This document shows, piece after piece, positions 16,738 through 26,032 of a stretch of DNA of 64,000 bases; the stretch's first letter is position 1, and each line of letters starts with the position of its first letter. The notes below the pieces were generated by a model. That model was not told where the DNA came from. It ran no database searches and was given only the letters and a program-made list of their open reading frames with translations. Origin of the DNA: Larkinella knui (GTDB taxonomy: Bacteria; Bacteroidota; Bacteroidia; Cytophagales; Spirosomataceae); contig NZ_RQJP01000003.1 in the NCBI RefSeq assembly GCF_003858645.1, positions 1 through 64,000 on the forward strand. Direction: 5' to 3'. The translations under genes and the position numbers were made by a program.

Positions 16738-17103
16738 TTAAACTGACGGCTTCTGAGCACTTATCTGAATTGCTGCTAAGATGCGAATAAGTTCCTCACA
16801 ATCATTTAACATAGATCATGACATCTGATCGGTGAAATAATCAGTGGCATACAACAACCGAAGCCAATACCGAGTTTCTCCTGCTTCTTTGTAAGAAATA
16901 CCCACTTTAGCACTAAACTCTTTCCTTGAATAACCTCCTGTGGCTTCTTCAAGATTTGCAGCGATCGAAATACCACTTTTTAGCAATTGTTCCGCAATCT
17001 TAGAAGGCACTTTATTCAGAATCAACTACTTATACAGGTTAACAATTCGTACGGCGAATGCGAATGCTTTCGTCTGAACAATACTGTCTTTCGGATCTGC
17101 CAT
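16738..17103 (-). pseudogene. Four-helix-bundle protein with two in-frame stop codons
   Basis: The frame from the ATG at 17103 to the TAA at 16738 is 122 codons, the normal length of the four-helix-bundle (23S rRNA intervening-sequence) family. It is interrupted by TAG at 17028-17026 and TGA at 16818-16816. Reading through gives VRIVNLYK-stop-LILNKVPSKIAEQLL, then ISIAANLEEATGGYSRKEF, TRYWLRLLYATD, and finally MS-stop-SMLNDCEELIRILAAI, all in family order. No frameshift is seen. It lies between two fucose-pathway genes and is probably a dead insertion. A 68-codon piece remains open from a TTG at 17025. Confidence 0.85.
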
Positions 17104-17154
17104 TATGAGCCATACTTATAATTTTTAACCGCCCGGGCGGCCCCGTTTTAATTC

Positions 17155-18009
17155 TTAACTATAAGAAACGGCGGTTTGCTTTTGCGTTCCCAGGCCTTCG
17201 ATTCCCAGTTCAACGACGTCGCCGGGTTTGAGAAACCGTTGCGGTTTGAGGCCCATGCCGACGCCGGATGGTGTTCCGGTCGAAATGACATCGCCGGGGA
17301 GCAGGGTCATGAACTGGCTGATGTAGCTGACGAGCGTTGGTACATCGAAAATCATGTCGTCGGTATTCGAATCCTGTAGTGATTCGCCGTTGACGCGCAG
17401 CCAGAGGCCCAGTTTATTCGGATTGGGCACCTCGTCTTTGGTCACCATAAACGGTCCCAGGGGGGCAAACGTATCGGCACTTTTGCCTTTTACCCACTGC
17501 CCACCGCGCTCGAGTTGAAACGCCCGCTCGCTGTAGTCGTTGTGAACGGCATAACCCGCGATGTAGTCGAAGGCGTCTTCTTTGGAAACGTACGTGGCTT
17601 TTTTACCGATAATGATTGCCAATTCCACCTCCCAGTCCGTTTTTTCGGACTTCTTCGGAATCATGACGTTGTCATCGGGTCCCACCAACGCCGTGGTCGA
17701 CTTGAAAAAAAGAATGGGTTCGGCCGGAACCGGCGCGTTGGTTTCAGCGGCATGTTTGGCGTAGTTCAGTCCCACGCAGACAATCTTGGAAGGTCGTTTG
17801 ATACAAGACGCCCGCCGAACACTTCCGGAAACACCCGGACAGCCTGAAGCGTTGGTTTCCAGCCAGGTAGCCAGTTTTTCCAGGCCGTTGGTCGCGAAGA
17901 AATTTTCGTCGTAATCTTGTCCGAAAGCGGATACATCCAGACTGGCACCCGAAGGCAGCATAACACCGGGGCGCTCGTTGTCCGGTGGGCCAAAGCGAAA
18001 TAGTTTCAT
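17155..18009 (-). CDS. FAH-family hydrolase, probable 2,4-diketo-3-deoxy-L-fuconate hydrolase
   Basis: 284 residues. The C-terminal fumarylacetoacetate hydrolase domain is clear: KIVCVGLNYAKHAAE, the metal-binding EVELAIIIGK, VHNDYSERAFQ, and GDVISTGTPSGVGMG. Homologues at this position in the non-phosphorylative L-fucose pathway cleave 2,4-diketo-3-deoxy-L-fuconate to pyruvate and L-lactate. Many are annotated ureidoglycolate lyase by default, which does not fit this context. The neighbouring lactonase and UxaA-type dehydratase support the fucose reading. Confidence 0.87.
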   Translation of the reverse strand: MKLFRFGPPDNERPGVMLPSGASLDVSAFGQDYDENFFATNGLEKLATWLETNASGCPGVSGSVRRASCIKRPSKIVCVGLNYAKHAAETNAPVPAEPILFFKSTTALVGPDDNVMIPKKSEKTDWEVELAIIIGKKATYVSKEDAFDYIAGYAVHNDYSERAFQLERGGQWVKGKSADTFAPLGPFMVTKDEVPNPNKLGLWLRVNGESLQDSNTDDMIFDVPTLVSYISQFMTLLPGDVISTGTPSGVGMGLKPQRFLKPGDVVELGIEGLGTQKQTAVSYS

Positions 18010-18109
18010 TATGAAGGGTTTACTTTTTGATACTAAAGGGAAAAACCGGGGAATTATAACGGTGGGCGCAAAAATAAAGCGTAAGCGCCGGATTGTAACA
18101 GTCGCGGTG

Positions 18110-18322
18110 AAATCTTATTCTAATAGGTACGCAAAAGATAAATTACGCCCTCCACGGCGTGCAGGAATACTGGATTGTCGACGTCGAACACGAAACCGTC
18201 GAACAGTATTTGCTCGACGGTAACGCGTTTGAGTTGTCTCAGAAATTAAAAGATGGCAGTCTGGAATCCGAGGTGATTAGCGGTTTTCGGGTGGCGATCA
18301 GAGAAATCTTCAGCCAACCCTG
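18110..18322 (+). pseudogene. Uma2-family endonuclease C-terminal remnant
   Basis: A plus-strand fragment in a minus-strand cluster. One frame gives SNRYAKDKL; after a frameshift near 18140 the next gives NYALHGVQEYWIVDVE, the hallmark C-terminal core of Uma2 (DUF820) nucleases. It continues VEQYLLDGNAFELSQ and ends SGFRVAIREIFSQP with TGA at 18320-18322. The N-terminal two thirds of the family is absent, so it cannot be functional. Uma2 genes are common and mobile in Cytophagales. Confidence 0.8.
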
Positions 18323-18332
18323 ACCCGCTGGC

Positions 18333-20789
18333 TTACTGCCCCACGTCTTCCCGATTTTCCAGCTTCCAGTTGTTGTCGAAAAAACCGGCTTTCCGGACTC
18401 CTTTGATGCCGTCTTTCGCCATCTCCAGGCCGAAAATCATAAAATCCGGAAAACCGCTGCCGGCGGCAAAGTACTGATTGGCATCGGCGACTTTCAGGCC
18501 CGGCATTCCGGTTCCGGTTACCACGGCGACGGAAGCAACCGGGCTATCCGATCGGGGCCAGCTAAAATAGGCACTGATCTCGTCGCCGGTATACCGCTCA
18601 TTTCCAATGGTTAACACATTTCGGCTCACCTGAATCGGGCAGTCCTTCAGCAATTTATTCCAGGCGTTGTTTGTGCTGGCATTTCCAAAAAGCACCACGC
18701 CCCGGTCGGCAAATTGACTGGGGTTGAATTCCTTATCCGCGATTATATCCACGGCTCCGTTGCCCCGGTAATACCAGGTTTCGGCGTCATACCGGGCTTT
18801 GTTGTAGGCCCATTCGTTTTCGGCCGCCGTTCCGGAAGTGCCATACACAAAAACCATCCGATGATTGAAAGGCTCTTTAAAGGTTCCATTTCGGTGGGCA
18901 CCTTTTTGAGTTAGAGCCGGTTTGGTGCTGATTTCCCACGGGCCATTTTTAGCCACAAACAGCTTTTCAGCCGGATTTTTCACCTGATACAAAATCGTTT
19001 TTAAACTGTCCAGCGTAATCGCTACGGTTTCCCCCGCGGCAAAATCGGCCAGACTCAACGAAAGCAGGCCAACGTTTTCGGTTTTCCCGGAAATCGTTCT
19101 GGCTTTCTTGTCGCGTTTCAGCTGAAGGCGACTGTACTGCAACGGATGTTGCTGCTGCTCAACGGATACCCAACGCATCGTTGACGAAATGGCGGGATTT
19201 GCCGTCGTAAAGTCGATGACATTGACCGCGCTGTCGGCGGCAATGCGGTGCCATTTAAAATAGTCGAAAACCGGTTTCCAGTCGACGCTTTCATTTCCGT
19301 ACCAATGCGAACCGCCGGGGTATTCGTAGTGCGTAAAATCGGGATGAAACGTACCGAGCAATTTGCGCATCTGGCGGGCATATTCCACCGAAACCGTGCG
19401 GTCGGCATCGCCGTGTAAAATGTAAACGCCCAGCGGTTTGTAGTTGCCCGCCAGCGCCAGAACGTTGCTGGGATTGCTGGTGCGCAGCAACATTTTTTCC
19501 AGCGCCGTGCCGCCTTCTTCCGGTATTTTTCCGTCGTGGGACCCATAACCGGCCAGCGTCGGATAGCCCGCGCAGGGCGCAATAGCGGCCCAATTACCAG
19601 GAAAAGTGGCCCCCAGATACCAGGTGCCGTGTCCGCCCATCGAGTGTCCGGTGAGGTAAATCCGCTGCGGATCGGGTTTGAACTGTTTTTTTGCAATGTC
19701 AAGGACTTCCAGCGCGTCCAGTCGTCCCCAGTCTTCCCAGTTAAATCCGCGGGGCCGCCGGTTGGTGGGTGCCACCAAAACGCCCCAGTCTTTCGGCTGA
19801 TAGGCCCGCGCCTGCCCAATTGCTTCCACCCCGGCACCGTGTACGGACAAAAACAAAGCCGGAGCCTGTCCATCCGGTTTGGTTTGGGGTGCCACGCCAA
19901 AGTACTGAACACTGCCGTCGATGGCGCTGATGAACGTTTGACTGTAGTGTTCGCCCGGCCCGGCCACACTCAGGGTTACTTCTTTCTGATCGATAACCTT
20001 CCCGGATTGCAGCAAATCAAGCCCGACTTTTCCGTCTTCTTTGTTGGAAACGCCCGAGCCATCCATCCGAAATCCCACCTTGCGGGTTGTCATAGCCGGT
20101 ACAACCGGCAAGTCGGTCGTGAGTTCTTTACCAGACAGGCGGGTTTTTAGTTTCAGGCCCGTTAACGCTTTTTGGGTCGTGTTGACCACTACCACCGCTC
20201 CCCATAGCGGCTCGGTCTGATGGCCCAAAACGACACTCGGCAAAGTCGGGTCTTCGATCTTTAGCGATACCGGTTTTTCCGGAAAAACCAGTTTGGCCGT
20301 CAATCCCTGGAAACGTGAAAACTGGGAAGTACGGAGGTAAATTTCGTTCGTCCCTTTCCGAAGCGCCACCGGAACGGCAAGCCAGCCAAGCGCATAAGGA
20401 TCGCCCGCGTGAGGAGCGCCGTTGACATACACCATGTTATGGCCGGTTGCGTGCAGGACGGCTACCTGGTCGCGGTCGGCCTGATAGGTTAAATACAGGT
20501 AGCCGTTGTTGAACGAGCGGCCCCGGAATTTGCCTTCTTTATCCGGTGTCACGGCCTGCCAGCGCAGCGAATCGGTGGGGCTGGCCGTCAGTCCCTGTCC
20601 TTCGGCCGGTTTTTTCAAATCGCCACGGTATAAATGATACGCCAGCAGGTCGGTATACAAAGCTTCACGTCCGTATTGATGACAGGGGCCAATTGCCAGA
20701 CCTTGAGGAAACGTATAAATTCCCTGCGCACGGGTATGGAAAACCGTAGCAAGGGCAACAAGCACACTAAAAAGAATCCGATTTTTCAT
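18333..20789 (-). CDS. Secreted alpha/beta hydrolase (prolyl-oligopeptidase/esterase type)
   Basis: 818 residues with a signal peptide (MKNRILFSVLVALATVFHTRAQ). The first 280 or so residues look like beta-rich accessory domains. The hydrolase core follows: oxyanion-region ALFLSVHGAG, nucleophile GHSMGGHGTWY, YILHGDADRTV carrying the likely acid Asp, and GGSHWYG carrying the likely catalytic His. A further C-terminal domain of about 250 residues has no assignment. It could be a carbohydrate esterase removing acyl groups from fucosylated glycans, or a peptidase; position 24 bp after the fucosidase favours the former. Exported to the periplasm or surface. Confidence 0.82.
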   Translation of the reverse strand: MKNRILFSVLVALATVFHTRAQGIYTFPQGLAIGPCHQYGREALYTDLLAYHLYRGDLKKPAEGQGLTASPTDSLRWQAVTPDKEGKFRGRSFNNGYLYLTYQADRDQVAVLHATGHNMVYVNGAPHAGDPYALGWLAVPVALRKGTNEIYLRTSQFSRFQGLTAKLVFPEKPVSLKIEDPTLPSVVLGHQTEPLWGAVVVVNTTQKALTGLKLKTRLSGKELTTDLPVVPAMTTRKVGFRMDGSGVSNKEDGKVGLDLLQSGKVIDQKEVTLSVAGPGEHYSQTFISAIDGSVQYFGVAPQTKPDGQAPALFLSVHGAGVEAIGQARAYQPKDWGVLVAPTNRRPRGFNWEDWGRLDALEVLDIAKKQFKPDPQRIYLTGHSMGGHGTWYLGATFPGNWAAIAPCAGYPTLAGYGSHDGKIPEEGGTALEKMLLRTSNPSNVLALAGNYKPLGVYILHGDADRTVSVEYARQMRKLLGTFHPDFTHYEYPGGSHWYGNESVDWKPVFDYFKWHRIAADSAVNVIDFTTANPAISSTMRWVSVEQQQHPLQYSRLQLKRDKKARTISGKTENVGLLSLSLADFAAGETVAITLDSLKTILYQVKNPAEKLFVAKNGPWEISTKPALTQKGAHRNGTFKEPFNHRMVFVYGTSGTAAENEWAYNKARYDAETWYYRGNGAVDIIADKEFNPSQFADRGVVLFGNASTNNAWNKLLKDCPIQVSRNVLTIGNERYTGDEISAYFSWPRSDSPVASVAVVTGTGMPGLKVADANQYFAAGSGFPDFMIFGLEMAKDGIKGVRKAGFFDNNWKLENREDVGQ

Positions 20790-20813
20790 TTGAAAAAAGT
20801 CTATGCGATACGA

Positions 20814-22253
20814 CTACCCAATTTTAAAAACCCAAACCGGTTTCCCGGCCAGTTGCTGACGAAGCTTTTCCGGCACGCTTACTTCCATCGTATTTCCTAC
20901 TTTTTTCCATTTCAACACCTGTTTCGTGCCCAAAATAGTCACGGTTTCTTTTGATACGGTAGACGTCAGGGGTAACGTAATGGCTGCGGGCAAAACCGTT
21001 TCGGTTTCCGTTGGCAAATATGAAGCATAGCGGGTTTTGCCGTTCGTTGTGAATGCCCACTGATTCTGGCGGTAGGGTGCCAGCGGTTTGGTTCCATAAA
21101 TCGACTCGCCATTGACACTCATCCACGCCCCAATTTCGGCCAGCCGGGTATAGGCTTCTTCGTGCCATTCGCCGTCGGGACCGGGGGCGATGTTCAGCAA
21201 CATGTTGCCATTTTTGGCGACAATATCGACCAGCATTTGAACCAGCTTACGGGCCGGTTTAAAGTTTTCTTTCGGAATATACGACCAGCTATCGCCCATG
21301 GTCAGACAGCTTTCCCACGGAATCGGCATGTAGTGATCGGGAATTTGCTGCTCGGGCGTTACATAATTTTCGAATTCGCCCGAAACCGTGCGGTCGACGA
21401 CGAGCAAACCGGGCTGGTTTTGCCGGCCCATCCCCGCAATCCGGCCCATGTCGATGTCCTGGCTGTAGGGAATCGTCCGCTGCCAGCTTACCGTCGAGTC
21501 GATTGTGCTGGCCGGGCGCACCCAACCGCCGTCCAGCCACAGAATATCCACTTTCCCATAACCGGTCATCAACTCCTGAATCTGGTTGTATGAAAAGTCG
21601 CTGAACTTCTTCCAGAGCTCGGGGTATTTTTTAGGGTCGTAACTCACGTTGCGGTCTTTGGGCGGAAAATACGGCCACCAATAGGATTCGGTATTCCAGT
21701 CGGGTTTGGAAAAATAGGTTCCCACCATAAAGCCTTCGTGCCGAAATGCCCCCAGAATTTCTTTGGTGACGTTGCTGCGCGGATTCGACGCGAAGGGCGA
21801 TTTGGTGCTGGTGATTTTGTAGTCGGTTTGCTTCGTATCGAACATGCAAAACCCGTCGTGGTGCTTGGTTGTAAAGATCATGTATTTCATCCCGGCGGCT
21901 TTGGCGGCTGTGGCCCAGCGCTCGGGGTTGAAGCGGGTCGGGTTGAACGTGGTTTGCAGATTTTCGTAGGCCTTTTTGTACCCATACCAATTGCCCGATT
22001 CCGGCCCGCGTCGCACACACCAGCCTTCGTCTTCCGGGCAAAGCGACCACGATTCGACCACGCCCCACTGGCTGTAGGTTCCCCAGTGCATGAGCAAGCC
22101 GAACTTGATATCCTGCCACTGGTTCAATTTCTTCTTAACCAAACTGTCTTTCGGCCAGACGTACTTACTGTGATTTTGTTCAGAATGCTGCTGGGCAAGA
22201 ACCGGCCCGGAGGCCATGCAGGCAATTACAAATCCGATGAAGAGGTATTTCAT
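20814..22253 (-). CDS. Secreted alpha-L-fucosidase, GH29
   Basis: 479 residues with signal peptide (MKYLFIGFVIACMASGPVLAQ). GH29 features: IKFGLLMHWGTYSQWGV, YMIFTTKHHDGFCMFD, and KVDILWLDGGW, whose Asp (about residue 241) is the expected nucleophile. The C-terminus is a short beta domain. It releases L-fucose from glycans with retention, in the periplasm or outside. It is the first gene of the minus-strand catabolic run, divergent from susC, and candidate promoter boxes lie at 22344 and 22597. Confidence 0.95.
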   Translation of the reverse strand: MKYLFIGFVIACMASGPVLAQQHSEQNHSKYVWPKDSLVKKKLNQWQDIKFGLLMHWGTYSQWGVVESWSLCPEDEGWCVRRGPESGNWYGYKKAYENLQTTFNPTRFNPERWATAAKAAGMKYMIFTTKHHDGFCMFDTKQTDYKITSTKSPFASNPRSNVTKEILGAFRHEGFMVGTYFSKPDWNTESYWWPYFPPKDRNVSYDPKKYPELWKKFSDFSYNQIQELMTGYGKVDILWLDGGWVRPASTIDSTVSWQRTIPYSQDIDMGRIAGMGRQNQPGLLVVDRTVSGEFENYVTPEQQIPDHYMPIPWESCLTMGDSWSYIPKENFKPARKLVQMLVDIVAKNGNMLLNIAPGPDGEWHEEAYTRLAEIGAWMSVNGESIYGTKPLAPYRQNQWAFTTNGKTRYASYLPTETETVLPAAITLPLTSTVSKETVTILGTKQVLKWKKVGNTMEVSVPEKLRQQLAGKPVWVFKIG

Positions 22254-22885
22254 TATGAATTAATTAGGTTGTATGAAAAAAGGTATTGACTAAAGCTGCC
22301 TGTTGGAAGACGCCAAAATTTATCCGGGCGCGAACGACTTTTGCAAAGCTAAAATGAATTTTCCGGCGAGGTACGGCATCAGGGCGGTTTTACCTGATGC
22401 CTTAACTGGCTTAGGGCTGTCAACGGATCGACCGGGCATCTCCGGGGGCAATTCTACCCTGCTCCCGTCTGATATCTCCGGTTTACCCATCGGTGCCAAC
22501 CCCTGCATGGCTTTCAGAAGCCGGTTTTTGGACGCAAGGTCCAATGGTTACGCCATCGTTAAATTATTAATTGCCAAGGTCCAATTTTGGGCTCTGCAAA
22601 GGTAAAAATTAAAAAATTTTAAAAATAATCGCCTGCTCAATACATTTATTACCTAATAAAAACATTATTTTGACAAAAAATCCGAAATTAATTGCTGGTT
22701 CAATCCCCAATCACCTAATAACTTATTGCCATAACAATTAATCTGAACATTGCCTATGACGTAACCATGTACATCATCCTCTCCCAAGTACAAGTAATAC
22801 TTTCCGATTTTAAGGCTTTGAGCATCTTTTCAGATGTATGGAGCTTGCTTTGCAAAATTTTCTTATCCTCAAACAATCAAAAATT
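22254..22885. other. Divergent regulatory region, fucosidase / susC
   Basis: About 630 bp between two divergent operons. The half near the fucosidase is GC-richer; 22600-22800 is very AT-rich. Minus-strand TAnnTTTG boxes lie at 22604-22597 (TACCTTTG) and 22351-22344 (TAGCTTTG), neither with a clear upstream TTG. If the first is used, the fucosidase mRNA has a leader of about 340 nt. No convincing protein-coding gene is seen. Confidence 0.5.
22528..22585. promoter_or_regulatory. Candidate operator pair between fucosidase and susC
   Basis: CAAGGTCCAAT occurs at 22535-22545 and again at 22575-22585, exactly 40 bp apart (about four helical turns). The first copy overlaps the inverted repeat TTGGAC-GCAAG-GTCCAA at 22528-22544. 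Both copies lie just downstream of the minus-strand TACCTTTG box at 22604-22597, where a repressor would act. No regulator gene is adjacent. Confidence 0.4.
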
Positions 22886-25800
22886 ATGAAAAGAAAGCAA
22901 GAAGTAAAATGTCCGTTATGGATAAAACTTACTTTTTATCAACTTGTCGTTTTTACGGCCTCCATTAGCGTATCGGTTGCCTCACCCACGATTTCAAAGA
23001 ACAAGTTAAAACCTGGGGTAAGGTCCGAAGTCAATGCAAAATCAGTGACTGGTAAGGTAAGCGACAGCAAAGGAGAGGCAATTCCGGGCTCTACGGTCGT
23101 TTTAAAAGGAAGCGACGTGGGTACTACCACCGGAGCAGATGGCCGGTTTTCGATCCAGGTTCCGAATGATGCGTCCGTTTTGGTATTTTCATCAATCGGC
23201 TTTACGACGAAAGAGGTGACGGTGGGATCACAAAGTGTCATAAATGTGGTACTGGAAGCCTCCACTGCTCTTCTGGAAGAGGTAGTAGTAACGGCCCTGG
23301 GTGTACAGAGAGAAAAGAAAGCGCTGACCTACGCCACGCAGCAGATTGGGGGCGACGAATTGCGCCGGGCCCAAAACACCAACTTTGTGGATGCCCTTAA
23401 TGGCAAGGCAGCGGGTATCGACATCAAAGTAAGTAGCTCCGGTGCCGGTGGTTCTACCAGAGCTGTCCTGCGGGGAAACAAATCGTTGCAGGGCTCTAGT
23501 GAGGCTCTTTATGTGATCGATGGTATTCCGATGGCCAATAACAAAGGCGGGCAACCCGGTTCGTATGGTGGAACCGACGGTGGAGATGGTCTTTCAGCCA
23601 TTAACCCCGCCGATATCGAAAGCATCAGCATATTGAGAGGAGCCAATGCTTCGATTCTGTATGGTAGTCAGGGGGCTAATGGTGTCATCCTGATTACAAC
23701 CAAAAAAGGCAAAGAAGGCAAAGTATCTGTTGACTTCAATTCCAGCGCGGTTGTCGAACGAGTATCCGGTCTTCCCAAATTTCAATACCGGTATGGAACC
23801 GTGGGTGGCGATTATAGCTGGACGCCTGTCGGTACAACGGTTGTTAAATCGGACAATTATCAGAAAGATTATATTAAAGATTTCTTTCAGACGGGTGCTA
23901 CCTATAACAACACCTTGGGAATCACGGGCGGGAACGGAAAAACAAATGTTTATTTTTCCTACGCCAACATTTCTTCGAAGGGGGTATTACCAACAAACAC
24001 CTACACGAAACATAACTTTTCGTTCCGGCAAAGTACCAAACTGCTAAAGGACAAGATTACCGTAAGTTCCGGTATAATCTTATCCTCTGAAGTGTCCAAA
24101 AACCGCCCGGGTGCGGGGTATTATAACAACCCCCTGACTGGTTTGTATCTATTCGCCAGAGATCGCGACTTCAATAGCTACAAAAATAATTACGCCGTGT
24201 TCAATCCCGACCGGAATATGGACAAAATGAACTGGTATTCGACGGAAGAGAAGCAAAACAATCCGTACTGGGAAATAAACAAAGACCCGAAACTGCAGAC
24301 GAACAAACGCATCATTGCCAATGCAAAGCTCTCCTATGAGATCGCCGAGAATCTTAGATTTGAGGTAAGGGGTAACATTGATTATAACAATGTTTTGGAC
24401 GATAAGCGCTACGCGGCCGGTGGTAACTCGGTCAGCGTTAGCCCGAACGGCACCTGGTCTTACAATAAGTACACCGATCAGTCCCTCTACACAGACGGTA
24501 TTCTTACTTATACGAAGAACTTTGGCAATATCAGTTTGAATGCACTGGCCGGACTTAGCTATCAGAAAAACACCTTTTACGATGGACTGAGTGTGGGTAA
24601 CGGTACGGTTGCGCTGCAATATCCCAACGTATTTACGTTTGCGAACATGCCCTATAACGTGATTTTCAGTAACGATGGACGTTATAGCAATACCATCAAG
24701 CAGGGGGCATTTGCCAACTTGTCTCTTGGGTTCAAGGACTTCCTGTTTTTGGATCTGGCGGGACGGAATGACTGGGCTTCTACCCTGGCGCTTACCGGTA
24801 ACCAGTCTTATTTTTACCCTTCGGTTGGTGGATCTGCGGTCATTAGCCAGATGCTGAATTTACCTCAGGCCATTTCATTCCTAAAAGTAAGGGCTTCCTT
24901 CTCACAAACGGCGAACGAAGTACCTTACAATGTGGTCAATCCGCAGAACAGCATCGGTGGTGCCGGTGGGCCAACGGGCATCGGTGGTATCAACCGGAAC
25001 ACGCAGGTACCGTTTACCAACTTGAAGCCTGAAAAAATCGTAGCCAACGAGTACGGTATTGAAGCCAAGTTTTTGAAAGGACGTCTGGGCGCTGACTTTA
25101 CGTTATACAACGGCGTGAGTACCAATCAGTTCCTTTCCCTGGCGGCACCTTCGGGATCGGGCTATACGACCTATTATGTGAATGCGGGAAAAATCACGAA
25201 CAAAGGATTTGAGCTAACCTTGACTGCCGAGCCGTTCCGCACCAATCGTTTTAGCTGGAATACTTCGGTCAATGCGTCCCAGAACAAAAACAAGATTGTT
25301 GAATTGATTCCTTCGAATCCAACCTATCAGGTGGGTGGTGATAATGAAGGTTTTGCCTCGATCATCAAAGCAGGTGGTTCTTTCAACGATGTGTACATTT
25401 ATAAGTTCAACCGCAATGATGCCGGACAGATCATTCTGGACAAAAATGGGGTTCCAACCAAAGCCGCTACGCAGACCATCGTAGGCAATGTGAATCCCAA
25501 GCTCATCCTGGGATGGACCAACAACCTGAGTTACGGCAACTTCTTCGCCAGTGCACTGGTTAACGGAAAATTCGGTGGCGTTGCCTTCTCTAAAACCGAG
25601 GCATTCCTGGATTCGTATGGCGTAAGTGAACGCAGCGCGGAGGCAAGAGATGCCGGTACGGTCGCCATAAACGCCGTGACACCCGAAGGGCTGGCGGTTA
25701 CGTCTATTGCCCCATACACCTACTATTCGGCCATCGGTGACCGGAACAAGATCATGGAACCGTATGTGTTTTCAAGAACCAATGTCAGGTTAGGACAGTT

Positions 25801-26014
25801 TGTATTGGGCTATAACTTCAAATCCAAAGGTACAAACCCGATTTTCAAAGATGCCTCGGTGTCTTTCATTGGTCGGAATTTATTCTTCTTCTACAAAAAA
25901 GCACCTTTCGATCCTGAACAGGCGATGAGTACCAATAACTCCCTGCAATCCACGGACGTGTTTGGTATGCCATCCACCCGATCGTATGGATTAAACCTGA
26001 AGCTTTCATTCTAA
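22886..26014 (+). CDS. SusC/RagA TonB-dependent outer-membrane transporter
   Basis: About 1,042 residues from the ATG at 22886; the open frame begins 16 codons earlier, but MKRKQEVKCPLWIKL starts the usual SusC leader. Order: signal region, carboxypeptidase-D-like plug extension (VTGKVSDSKGEAIPGSTVVLKG), TonB-box-like LLEEVVVTALG, plug domain (LRGNKSLQGSSEALYVIDG, ILRGANASILYGSQGANGV), then the 22-strand barrel ending LNLKLSF. With the SusD 18 bp downstream it forms an oligosaccharide import complex. The substrate is probably a fucosylated glycan, from context. Confidence 0.95.
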   Translation: MKRKQEVKCPLWIKLTFYQLVVFTASISVSVASPTISKNKLKPGVRSEVNAKSVTGKVSDSKGEAIPGSTVVLKGSDVGTTTGADGRFSIQVPNDASVLVFSSIGFTTKEVTVGSQSVINVVLEASTALLEEVVVTALGVQREKKALTYATQQIGGDELRRAQNTNFVDALNGKAAGIDIKVSSSGAGGSTRAVLRGNKSLQGSSEALYVIDGIPMANNKGGQPGSYGGTDGGDGLSAINPADIESISILRGANASILYGSQGANGVILITTKKGKEGKVSVDFNSSAVVERVSGLPKFQYRYGTVGGDYSWTPVGTTVVKSDNYQKDYIKDFFQTGATYNNTLGITGGNGKTNVYFSYANISSKGVLPTNTYTKHNFSFRQSTKLLKDKITVSSGIILSSEVSKNRPGAGYYNNPLTGLYLFARDRDFNSYKNNYAVFNPDRNMDKMNWYSTEEKQNNPYWEINKDPKLQTNKRIIANAKLSYEIAENLRFEVRGNIDYNNVLDDKRYAAGGNSVSVSPNGTWSYNKYTDQSLYTDGILTYTKNFGNISLNALAGLSYQKNTFYDGLSVGNGTVALQYPNVFTFANMPYNVIFSNDGRYSNTIKQGAFANLSLGFKDFLFLDLAGRNDWASTLALTGNQSYFYPSVGGSAVISQMLNLPQAISFLKVRASFSQTANEVPYNVVNPQNSIGGAGGPTGIGGINRNTQVPFTNLKPEKIVANEYGIEAKFLKGRLGADFTLYNGVSTNQFLSLAAPSGSGYTTYYVNAGKITNKGFELTLTAEPFRTNRFSWNTSVNASQNKNKIVELIPSNPTYQVGGDNEGFASIIKAGGSFNDVYIYKFNRNDAGQIILDKNGVPTKAATQTIVGNVNPKLILGWTNNLSYGNFFASALVNGKFGGVAFSKTEAFLDSYGVSERSAEARDAGTVAINAVTPEGLAVTSIAPYTYYSAIGDRNKIMEPYVFSRTNVRLGQFVLGYNFKSKGTNPIFKDASVSFIGRNLFFFYKKAPFDPEQAMSTNNSLQSTDVFGMPSTRSYGLNLKLSF

Positions 26015-26032
26015 AACATCAAAATCACTACC

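Noticed and set aside
22320-22544. 74-codon minus-strand frame upstream of the fucosidase
   Set aside because: No recognisable protein pattern; it lies in the divergent control region and contains the candidate operator.
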